NCBI GenBank assembly: GCA_963838885.1
Contig: CAWITB010000043.1
Span: 1-64,000 of the forward strand
DNA: 64,000 nucleotides
DNA from: JAICMB01 sp963838885
GTDB taxonomy: Bacteria; Acidobacteriota; Terriglobia; Bryobacterales; Bryobacteraceae
Direction: 5' to 3'
Shown one piece after another: positions 56,837 through 64,000 of the stretch (positions are counted from its first letter, which is position 1; every line of letters begins with the position of its first letter). The translations under genes were made by a program, and so were the position numbers. The notes under the pieces are model-generated. The model made no database searches, was not told the DNA's origin, and worked only from the letters and a program-made list of their open reading frames with translations.

Positions 56837-58614
56837 TATATGGCCGCCGACTCCGCCGCTTTTTGTACCCTTTTGACCTTTTGGTTAAGCGCGTAAAAAC
56901 CCGCGCCTATGAGGCCCAAAGACAACCCAACGGCGATGTTGATTGTGCGGCCGGCTCCGGGCGGAAGAGTGGCTGCGGCTATAAGTAGAAGCGCGCCGAC
57001 GCCGGCAGTAATCCATCCGATGATCGGAAGCGGCGAGAAGGCGTTTCCGATCTCCTTGACCTGTTCCTCGATGCCCACGGGCTTGTCCAAACGCCTGAAG
57101 AACGCCCGACTTTTCTGCACATCCGCCGCAGTGCGTTTCTCCAGTAGCGTGGTCAGGACCATCGCCGCAATGGTCACGCCGAAATTCGCGAAGATGCTGA
57201 TAGCCTCATAGTCGTGAGCGAGCCAATTCGGGTCGATACCCGGGCGTGTCTGTAAGACGAGTTGCTTCAAAAGAAACATCCCGAAGCCGCAAGCGAAGCC
57301 CGCGGCGATGCCGGCGGCCGCTCCGCGATGGGTCAGGCGGCGGCTCAGCAGGCCGGCCAACATGGGGATCAGCATTGGTCCGACAAAAAGCGTGAACAAC
57401 TTTACCATCACTTCAAAAAGGCCCGTCTTCGCCGTCCCCACCAGAAAAACGCCTATCGCTATCGTAACCGCGCCGGCGAACAGCGTTGCCAAACGCCCGA
57501 CGAGAACCAGCCTCTTCTGGCTGGCATTGCGGTCCAAGAGCGTGTGGTAAAGGTCCTCGGTAATGACACTGGCGGTGACATTGAAGTCGCCGCTAAGTGT
57601 GGACATGGTCGCCGAGAACATGGCGGCGATGATTAACCCGACCAGACCGGCGGGAAGAAACTTCAACGTCAACGCCGCGTAGGTGTATTGCGCGGCGCCG
57701 GGCTGACTCGCCAACTCCGGCAAGAGGTGGCGAGCGGCCATCGCGGGCAGAAGGAACAGCGGCGGCCCAGTCAGTTTCAGGACTGTTGCCAACATTCCAG
57801 CCTTTCTCGCCTCGCGCTCGTCGCGGACACTATAGAACTTCTGCGCGAAGGCCCAGTTGCCGTTGTAGCTCAAGATGATGAGCAGATAGAATGCGATTAC
57901 ATAGAATAGCGAGTACGGTCCATTGATGAGAGAGAAGAAGCCGTGCGGCGCTTCTTGCCCGAGCGTCCTCATTCCCGCCACGAAGCCGCCCATGTGAACA
58001 AATACCAACGGAAACAGTACCGCCACGCCTAATGTCAGGATCACAAACTGAACGTAATCCGTGACAACTACGGCCCATAGTCCTCCCATGAAGGTATAAA
58101 GCGCCATTACGATACCGCTGGCGATGACGCTGACCTTCAAGTCATAGCCCAGGCCAGCCGAGACGAAAATTCCAGTGGCATAAATCTTGAGTCCATCGTC
58201 AATGAGCTTAAGCGGAATGCCGGCCCAGGCCAACACCTGCCGGATTTGCGGGCTGTAGCGCGCTTCGAGAAATTGCACGGGACTGAGGATGCGCGCGCGC
58301 CGCCAGCGGCCCGCGAGGAACACCGTGCCCAGCACCATGGCCAGCACGGAGCTCCAGCTCAGCGTGATCGCAATGAAGCCGTAGCGGTAGGCCATCTCGC
58401 AATAGGCCACGAAGGTGAACGCGCTGAACGCCGTGAGATAAAAAGAGACTCCCGCCAGCCACCAGGGAACGTTATTCCCTCCGGTGAACAGATCGCGCAC
58501 GTGCCTCATGCGCCGCCAGAAATACAATCCGATTCCGGCCAGCAGCGCGAAATATCCCGCGATGACGATTTGATCGGCTGCGTGGAGATGGTGTGCGGGG
58601 AGATGATATTGCAT
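56836..58614 (-). CDS. Sodium:solute symporter (SSS family)
   Basis: 592 residues from ATG 58614. Over a dozen membrane segments follow a short N-terminus (ADQIVIAGYFALLAGIGLYF). NNVPWWLAGVSFYLTAFSAFTFVAY and LIIAAMFSATMSTLSGDFNV are the hallmark regions, the latter with the Ser/Thr residues of the second sodium site. Solute likely a sugar or sugar acid released by the lyase next door. Followed by the heparinase gene with a one-base overlap (TAATG), and preceded by the Gfo/Idh gene. Confidence 0.92.
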   Translation of the reverse strand: MQYHLPAHHLHAADQIVIAGYFALLAGIGLYFWRRMRHVRDLFTGGNNVPWWLAGVSFYLTAFSAFTFVAYCEMAYRYGFIAITLSWSSVLAMVLGTVFLAGRWRRARILSPVQFLEARYSPQIRQVLAWAGIPLKLIDDGLKIYATGIFVSAGLGYDLKVSVIASGIVMALYTFMGGLWAVVVTDYVQFVILTLGVAVLFPLVFVHMGGFVAGMRTLGQEAPHGFFSLINGPYSLFYVIAFYLLIILSYNGNWAFAQKFYSVRDEREARKAGMLATVLKLTGPPLFLLPAMAARHLLPELASQPGAAQYTYAALTLKFLPAGLVGLIIAAMFSATMSTLSGDFNVTASVITEDLYHTLLDRNASQKRLVLVGRLATLFAGAVTIAIGVFLVGTAKTGLFEVMVKLFTLFVGPMLIPMLAGLLSRRLTHRGAAAGIAAGFACGFGMFLLKQLVLQTRPGIDPNWLAHDYEAISIFANFGVTIAAMVLTTLLEKRTAADVQKSRAFFRRLDKPVGIEEQVKEIGNAFSPLPIIGWITAGVGALLLIAAATLPPGAGRTINIAVGLSLGLIGAGFYALNQKVKRVQKAAESAAI

Positions 58615-58625
58615 TACGGCGCCGG

Positions 58626-59648
58626 CTACACTATGCGCACCGTGTCGCCCGTTTCGAGCGATTGGTGGATGGCCGACAGAACTGCGGTGACCTGGCGTCC
58701 ATCGACTACTCCCACCTCCGGCTTCAGGTCTTCGCGAATGGAGCGGACGAAATCGCTGAGACAGGACGGAAAAGCCCCGCGCATCGTGCCGAAAATCTGA
58801 GAGCTCAAGAACGTCTTCGGATACGAGAACTTCTCGGGAGTACTGAGCTCGATACTCTCCCGCTTGCGGTCGAAATGCAGGTGGCCGTGCTCGCCCACCA
58901 CTTCCACGAAGGAGTCCACCAGTGTCGGGAAGGTATTCGGGTAGATCCACCCCGATTCGAATGTCGCAATGGCGCCGTTGTGGAAACGTACCTGCGCCTG
59001 AATCATATCGTAGGTGTCGATTCCTCGGGCGCGAAGGACTTGCTTCACGCCCCAGGCTCGCGCCTCCAAAGGCTCGCTGCCCAGATACCAGCGCACCAGG
59101 TCGATATCATGGCAGCTCAGGAACCACGCGGGCGTGGTTTGAGACGCCCAGTTGATGTATTCCGTAGGCACATAGATGGTGTCGTTCTTTCGCGCGAATG
59201 CCGCCAGAGGTTGTCCGATGGCCCCGCGTTCAATGGCGGCGCGGCCCTCATGATAAACGGAAAGCCAGCGGTGATTAAACGCAACCTGTACTTTCATCCC
59301 GGTCTCGCGCGCCACTTGGATGAGCGAGTCCGCCTCGCCCACGTCGGTGGTCATCGGTTTTTCGATGAGTACGTGTTTGCCCGCTTCCATCGCGGCGCGC
59401 GCCGGCTCATAATGCAGGTGGTCGGGCGTGGCGACGCAAACGGCGTCGATCTCGGCGATCCGCAACATATCGCGCCAATGCGCGCAGGCGTGAGGAATCT
59501 CGTATTTGGCGGCCATCGCCGACGACTTATCGGGCGTCCGCGAAGCCACGGCGAGCACTTCGGCATAGGGATGGCTCCGATACACGCGAATGTATTGCTC
59601 ACCCATGATGCCCAGACCGACGATGCCAATATTGACTTTGCGGTTCAT
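58626..59648 (-). CDS. Gfo/Idh/MocA-family oxidoreductase
   Basis: 340 residues from ATG 59648; an in-frame ATG at 59696 adds 16 residues but the Rossmann start (VNIGIVGLGIMGEQYI) favours the shorter form. GKHVLIEKPMTTDVGEAD contains the EKP catalytic Lys, and DIDLVRWYLGSEP is the usual His/Asp region (preceded by SCH). These enzymes use NAD(P) on sugars or inositols. Fits with catabolism of sugars from the heparinase-like reaction. Twelve bases before the symporter start. Confidence 0.9.
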   Translation of the reverse strand: MNRKVNIGIVGLGIMGEQYIRVYRSHPYAEVLAVASRTPDKSSAMAAKYEIPHACAHWRDMLRIAEIDAVCVATPDHLHYEPARAAMEAGKHVLIEKPMTTDVGEADSLIQVARETGMKVQVAFNHRWLSVYHEGRAAIERGAIGQPLAAFARKNDTIYVPTEYINWASQTTPAWFLSCHDIDLVRWYLGSEPLEARAWGVKQVLRARGIDTYDMIQAQVRFHNGAIATFESGWIYPNTFPTLVDSFVEVVGEHGHLHFDRKRESIELSTPEKFSYPKTFLSSQIFGTMRGAFPSCLSDFVRSIREDLKPEVGVVDGRQVTAVLSAIHQSLETGDTVRIV

Positions 59649-59696
59649 CAGGCCGCCGCTTGAACGCGAATAACCCTCTAATCGTTTCTCCGGCAT

Positions 59697-61022
59697 TCAG
59701 CGTGCATCGGCGCCGGATTTCATCCTGTTCAACAAAGTAACGGCGGCGGCGCTCAACACCTCGGCGGCTTGGGGCGCCAACCGCGACGCGACCACCTCAT
59801 AGCCCGCGGTTGCGCTGGCGTCGGCAGTGGGAACATATCCGATGTAGTCATTGGCCAAGCCGAGAAACAGGGTTCGCGAAAATGGCGATTGGGTCCGAAT
59901 GTCCAAGGCAATGGAGACGAAAACTTCTCCCGGAAACGAAAGCAGCGCCGTTTTCCCAATGCGCACGCAAACCAGTTCCACGGAAAGCGTTTTCGGCTCG
60001 GGCCGGTCCATACTCTCGTAGAGAGACGCGTAGTATTCCTCGATGCGGCTGAACAGGCTGCGTTTGCGGGCGAGCAGAAGATCGTCTTCATTGGTGAGGT
60101 TCAGTAAGGCCGCAGCCGCGGCTTCGCGTTCGGCCCTCATCTGCGGGAGCGGGGCATAGCGTTTGAGCGGCAATTCTACTTCCAGGCGCTCGACGGAAAG
60201 CTCCGGTTCTTCGGACTCCAAGCTGGAAAGCCCCTGGAGGACCCGATCGGCCAGCCGCGTTCCTAATTCTTCGGCTTTTTCAAACGTTCGAAACGGAGCG
60301 ATGACGCCGACGGCGCTCAAATCGCTCTTATGGCCGACGCTGATGTCGCCCTCGGCGCCGTTGAAAAACATCGCCGGAGCTCCGAGCGCGCTCTCCAGGG
60401 TTCGAATCGTGTAAAACGGGAAATCACCGGAAATGGCCACCGTGTTCGGACCGAGCACCGTGGTGTGGCAGGCGAAATTGACTGCGACCGCGGCGGGGGA
60501 GCCATCCGGTTCCTCGATGAGAAGAACGCCGGCGTTTACGTCGATGGGCTTTCCATCATCGCTACGGCGGTTCACGGCAATGCCTTCCACCGTGACAAAT
60601 CCGGCGCGAATACGGCGAGGCCGGCAGGCGGCGCGCGCGTCCTCCACGCTCAATACAATCTCTTCGGCCAAGCGGTCTACGTAGCTGTGGTCGAAGGGCT
60701 GCCCGGCACTGTAGAAGTGCGTAAAAGTCACCGGACCGCAGTGCGTGTGCGTAGCCGCGAGCACTACGTTTCCGGCCGGAATGCCGGTCCGCTCTTCGAT
60801 GCGCGCCCGTACGCGATCGCCGAACTGCCGTTCAACCCCTATCAGCTCAACGCTGACAAGCGCAATTTGCGTCTTCCCGTCGTCCAGCACCAGCGCGCGC
60901 GCGTGGAGATCGTCGTGGACGCTCTGTGCCGTATCCTTGCGCGCGTCGAAGCCCGCCATGGAGCAGCCGAGTTCTGGCGTGATGAGGCGTACGCCTGTTC
61001 CAATCAGCGCTTCAGGCGGCAC
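59697..61022 (-). CDS. Neutral/alkaline ceramidase-like hydrolase
   Basis: 441 residues from GTG 61022, overlapping the epimerase stop by 11 bases. GVRLITPELGCSMAGF and DDLHARALVLDDGKTQIALV begin the domain. VLAATHTHCGPVTF holds the zinc-binding His pair, AVNFACHTTVLGPNTVAISGDFPFY another His and the likely nucleophile Ser, and MFFNGAEGDIS the conserved block. This is the N-terminal domain of neutral ceramidases, without the C-terminal domain and without a signal peptide, so sphingolipid is not its sure substrate. Similar proteins in sugar loci may deacylate amino sugars. Confidence 0.85.
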   Translation of the reverse strand: MPPEALIGTGVRLITPELGCSMAGFDARKDTAQSVHDDLHARALVLDDGKTQIALVSVELIGVERQFGDRVRARIEERTGIPAGNVVLAATHTHCGPVTFTHFYSAGQPFDHSYVDRLAEEIVLSVEDARAACRPRRIRAGFVTVEGIAVNRRSDDGKPIDVNAGVLLIEEPDGSPAAVAVNFACHTTVLGPNTVAISGDFPFYTIRTLESALGAPAMFFNGAEGDISVGHKSDLSAVGVIAPFRTFEKAEELGTRLADRVLQGLSSLESEEPELSVERLEVELPLKRYAPLPQMRAEREAAAAALLNLTNEDDLLLARKRSLFSRIEEYYASLYESMDRPEPKTLSVELVCVRIGKTALLSFPGEVFVSIALDIRTQSPFSRTLFLGLANDYIGYVPTADASATAGYEVVASRLAPQAAEVLSAAAVTLLNRMKSGADAR

Positions 61023-62329
61023 GAACCGGGACCCCGTTCCGCTGTATCATCCGCTCCACAGCCAGCAGGTTCAGCATCAAAAAGCGAGGCTGATGATAAT
61101 TCTCGGCCCGCGTCATGTTCGGCGTGAGATGCACCTGACGATCACCCATCACTTGCCACAGCGGGGAGTGAATTGCGCGCATCGGAAATTTTTTCCTCGT
61201 GTATTTGTCGATTTCCGAATAAAAAGCAGTCGCCCACGGATCGCCCGTTTCCTCAATCAGCAGGATACCCCCGTTGAGCGCTTCCTGGTGCGGGAACAGC
61301 GTCTTGTCCATGGTCCAATCGTTGTTGTCGACATTTCTCAAATTGCGGAAGAGTCCGCCGTACACGCGATCCTTTGCAACCTCGCAATGGCGCCGGAACA
61401 GGTCCGCGGCGCGGTCGAAAAGCGCCGTGTCCTTTACGCGGCGGGCTTCGTCCATCACCATCCAGAGCGTCTCGATGGCATGTCCGGCATACACCAACTG
61501 CTCATATTCGTTAGCGGGCCGCGAGAGGTCATGGTTGACGAGCTCGTTAAGAAGCTGGAAGCGAGGATTGTAATGATAGCTCAGCAGCGCGTCGATGGCG
61601 CGGCCGGAGATCCGTTGCAAGTCGGCGTCGGGGCGCATGGCTAGCATCTGCGTGGTGGTTCGGATCAACACCATCCATACCCCTTCCACTCTGGCGCCGG
61701 GGAAAGGACGGGCGCCCGGCCCGAGATACGTTTGTCCGATCGACGGATGATAATCGGGCCGATCATAGCGCCGCACGCACTTGAGAACGATTTCTTTTGC
61801 ATCGTCCCAGTACTTGCGGTCGCCGGTCGCTTTTGAAAACTCGGCGAAGCCCTCGGCAACGAACATATCCGAGTAGACTTCGGTGTCGGGAGGGCCTGCG
61901 GGCTCGCCTTCCCTGGTCAACGCCTTGGGCCAGAATTCGTCCGGGTCTTTGGGCCGGCTGCGCTGGACAAGCCGGACGGAGTTTTCGGCTATGTCCAGGT
62001 ATTTCCGATCGCGTGAAAAATTATTGTACAGGAACGAAAAGACCCACGTCCCGCGGCCCTCGTACCAGAGTCGCCTTTGCGGTGGAAACCCGCTCGCCAT
62101 CGGGGCGGACACTGCACATGAAGCCGCCGTATTGCGGATCGACGACGTACTTTTCGATGAAAGGCAGATAGTCCTGAAAAAGGTCCTTGTGGAGCCGTTC
62201 TCGCATACCCGCCAGATCCAGCGGAACGGCGCGCATTGACGAGCGCTGCTGCGCGGGTTGCGCGACCGCGGTGTTGAGCCCGGCCGCGCCGGCAAGCAGA
62301 TTGCCGAACGCGCGTCTGTTCATCGCCAT
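61012..62329 (-). pseudogene. AGE-family (N-acylglucosamine 2-epimerase-like) protein, one frameshift
   Basis: ATG 62329 (or 62323) gives a twin-arginine signal MNRRAFGNLLAGAAG, then DLFQDYLPFIEKYVVDPQYGGFMCSV. Near 62078 an extra G shifts the frame; the other frame continues RLWYEGRGTWVFSFLYNNFS through GHAIETLWMVMDEARR, FPHQEALNGGILL and MRAIHSPLWQVMGDRQVHLT to 61012. The (alpha/alpha)6 barrel and its His residues match AGE-family epimerases or mannobiose 2-epimerases. Corrected length is about 438 residues. First gene of the five-gene sugar operon. Confidence 0.82.
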
Positions 62330-62358
62330 CGGAAAAGTCTAAGGATGGCGCACCCGGG

Positions 62359-62385
62359 ACCTGTTGTCAAGACCTTGACACAGGT
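62359..62385. promoter_or_regulatory. Operator-like inverted repeat between divergent operons
   Basis: TGTCAAG (62365-62371), AC, CTTGACA (62374-62380): perfect seven-base arms, extended by ACCTG on the left and CAGGT on the right (one extra T on the left side). It sits between the sugar operon and the truncated Oar gene and covers a -35 element on each strand. Confidence 0.6.
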
Positions 62386-62403
62386 CCAAATACCGGCAAT
62401 AAT
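62375..62403 (+). promoter_or_regulatory. Sigma-70-type promoter for the Oar remnant
   Basis: TTGACA at 62375-62380, a 17-base spacer and AATAAT at 62398-62403, with ATG 62437 33 bases after the -10. The -35 lies within the right arm of the inverted repeat, so a bound repressor would block it. Confidence 0.6.
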
Positions 62404-62436
62404 CGACCCATCTCGTCGTAGGATTCGGCTCCCATA

Positions 62437-63090
62437 ATGCTGGAAAAGCATAGAATCCGGATTGCCGCCGCACTCTGTCTGGCCGCTTTAGGCATTTCCG
62501 CGCACAGCCAAACCGCGAGGGGAACGATCCAAGGCACTGTCTACGATCCCTCTCAGGCCGTAGTCGGCGAAGCCCACGTCACGCTGACCGAGCAGCAGAC
62601 CGACCAGACCGGTCCCGATACGGCCGGCGCGAGCGGCTTTTTCCAGTTTCGCGCGTTGCCGCTTGGAGTCTACACGCTGGAGATTGAGCAAGCGGGTTTC
62701 GCAAAAGAAGTCATAAAGGACATTCCGCTGCAAGTGGCCGAGACCCGGACGATGAACGTAATGCTGCGGATGCTCACGCTCGGGCAGTGCGTGACGGTGC
62801 AGTCTAGGGGGCCGTTGCCGCAGGTGGCGGATACAAGCGCGTCGCCGGTTATCGACGAGCAGCGGATCGCGGAGTTGCCGCTCAATGGGCTGAACATGCT
62901 GCAACTTGCGTCGTTATCGGCGGGCGTGGTGAACAGCGCGAAGGGCAGTTTGACGATCCCTACGTGTATCCGGGGAACACCCCCCAAGCCGGTAAGATCG
63001 CCAGCGCGAGTGATTATGAATACGCGCAAACGGAAAGAAACTATTTTTAATCGAACATCCGGGACGAACTGGCGCACAAGGGTGCTGTAG
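62437..63090 (+). pseudogene. Truncated Oar-like receptor, N-terminal part only
   Basis: From ATG 62437: signal peptide (IRIAAALCLAALGISAHSQ), carboxypeptidase-regulatory domain (GTIQGTVYDPSQAVVGEAHV, FQFRALPLGVYTLEIEQAGF), and the start of the plug (ASPVIDEQRIAELPLNGLNM, LQLASLSAGVVNSA). Family similarity ends at about 62940 after some 168 residues. Another frame from there reads GQFDDPYVYPGNTPQAGKIA and on to NYF and TAA at 63048-63050, which could be a receptor continuation or the end of a different gene. Some 900 residues of plug and barrel are missing, so this is a deletion, a recombination product or a misassembly. Confidence 0.7.
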
Positions 63091-63110
63091 GTTCCGGCGA
63101 GAGGAGAACA

Positions 63111-64000
63111 ATGTCAAGTTTGGCCCTGGCTGGCGGGAGACCGCTTAGAACGAAGCCCTTTCCCCGCTGGCCTGAGTTCGGCGAGCGGGAACAGGCGGAG
63201 CTTCTCGAAGTGCTCGAAAGCGGAGAGTGGGGCGGGTACAGCCCCAAGGTGGAGCAATTCGAAAAGGCCTTCGCCGCGTTTCAGGGCGCTTCGCACGGAG
63301 TCTCGGCTTCGAATGGCACCGTCACTTTGGAAAGCGCGCTGCTGGCGGCGGGCGTAGGACCGGGGGACGAGGTAATCGTGCCGCCCATAACTTTCGTGGC
63401 TACCGCGACGGCAGTGTTGCGCGCCGGCGCCACGCCAGTATTCGCGGATATTGGGGCGCATTACAACATCGATCCGGAGCGGATTCACGAGGCGCTCTCG
63501 ACGCGCACAAAGGCCCTCATTCCGGTTCACTTCGGAGGGCATCCCGCCGACATGGACGCTATCGGCTCAATTGCGCGACAGCGCGGCCTGACGGTGATCG
63601 AGGATGCCGCACACGCCCACGGCTCCTCGTGGAGGGGACAACGCGTCGGAACGTTTGGGGACATCGCATCTTTCAGCTTCCAGCAATCGAAGAGCGTCAC
63701 CGCCGGTGAAGGCGGCATTCTCATCGGCAACAACGCCGAGCTTATCGAAAACGCGCGCTCGTTCTTTAATCAAGGGCGCATTCCCGGACGGGGCTGGTTC
63801 GAGCACATCAATCTGGGGACTAATCAGCGAATGACGGGCTGGCAGGCGGCCGTGTTGCTGGCGCAACTGGAGCGCTTGCCGGGCCAGCTTCAGCACAGGG
63901 CTCAGAATGCGGCTTACCTGAACCGGCGCTTGGCGGAACTCGATTTTGTGGAGGTGTGCCTTCCCGACGAGCGGGTCACCTGCCATAGCTATTACTTGTA
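63111..64000 (+). CDS. DegT/DnrJ/EryC1/StrS aminotransferase, partial
   Basis: Runs off the window end; 296 residues are visible from ATG 63111, which has GAGGAG about five bases upstream. VLESGEWGGYSPKVEQFEKA and GASHGVSASNGTVTLESALL begin the PLP fold; PPITFVATATAVLRAGATPV, IPVHFGGHPADMDAI, IEDAAHAHGSSWRG follow. SFSFQQSKSVTAGEGG carries the PLP-binding Lys. These enzymes aminate keto sugars, or act as sugar dehydratases, in amino-sugar pathways. It fits with the amino-sugar-type operon across the divergent promoter. Confidence 0.9.
   Translation, partial: MSSLALAGGRPLRTKPFPRWPEFGEREQAELLEVLESGEWGGYSPKVEQFEKAFAAFQGASHGVSASNGTVTLESALLAAGVGPGDEVIVPPITFVATATAVLRAGATPVFADIGAHYNIDPERIHEALSTRTKALIPVHFGGHPADMDAIGSIARQRGLTVIEDAAHAHGSSWRGQRVGTFGDIASFSFQQSKSVTAGEGGILIGNNAELIENARSFFNQGRIPGRGWFEHINLGTNQRMTGWQAAVLLAQLERLPGQLQHRAQNAAYLNRRLAELDFVEVCLPDERVTCHSYYL

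Noticed and set aside
1..64000. CRISPR array, tRNA, rRNA, insertion sequence or transposase
   Set aside because: No regular repeats, cloverleaf or rRNA-like sequence, or DDE transposase was recognised by eye in the window.

Overview
The window is high-GC bacterial DNA, most likely from an Acidobacteriota genome of the Bryobacter/Solibacter kind. This is inferred from three Oar-like TonB-dependent receptors with N-terminal carboxypeptidase-regulatory domains, a VWFA-related secreted protein, an SPEARKRMAEAQ-type AT-hook protein, and an SSS symporter, ceramidase-like, heparinase-like sugar locus. There is no rRNA or tRNA to confirm it.

Layout. 1-2.6 kb: the end of an SDR gene, a broken TIR-like gene, and a MaoC/CaiB pair. 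2.7-6.2 kb: a tight operon mdh, SET-domain methyltransferase, purC, cvpA, gph. 6.4-11.3 kb: a 1133-aa secreted protein, a VWFA protein and a RelE-type toxin-antitoxin pair. 11.5-18.3 kb: an M14 peptidase, a YCF48-like protein, ffh and a three-gene membrane-protein operon. 18.5-23.7 kb: a heavily frameshifted Oar receptor, then a MarR/DoxX/pirin locus with a candidate operator. 23.7-31.2 kb: a secreted/TPR operon, uvrA and a Tat-exported hydrolase. 31.3-34.6 kb: an Oar receptor. 34.9-39.2 kb: a compact three-gene module of a methyltransferase, a MoxR-type AAA ATPase and a 615-aa protein I cannot place. 39.3-47.4 kb: a restriction island with a BPTD_3080-like helicase-nuclease, a type III-like DNA methyltransferase, and a UvrD-like helicase with a RelE-like N-terminus, all broken by many single-base indels. 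47.4-52.7 kb: the operon ilvB, ilvN, ilvC, cimA behind a leader peptide and attenuator. 52.8-64 kb: an AT-hook protein, then a polysaccharide-degradation operon (AGE epimerase, ceramidase-like, Gfo/Idh, SSS symporter, heparinase-like) divergent from a truncated Oar gene and a DegT aminotransferase.

Three things stand out. First, a clear branched-chain attenuator (leader peptide, terminator, alternative pairing) not visible to ordinary gene calling. Second, the restriction island with its RelE-helicase fusion, and the neighbouring MoxR module. Third, dense, insertion-biased frameshifts confined to the 18.5-20.75 kb receptor and the 39.5-47 kb island, while neighbouring long genes are intact. 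After frame correction I see no nonsense codons there, so assembly or polishing error, perhaps from a low-coverage strain-variable segment, must be excluded before calling these genes dead.
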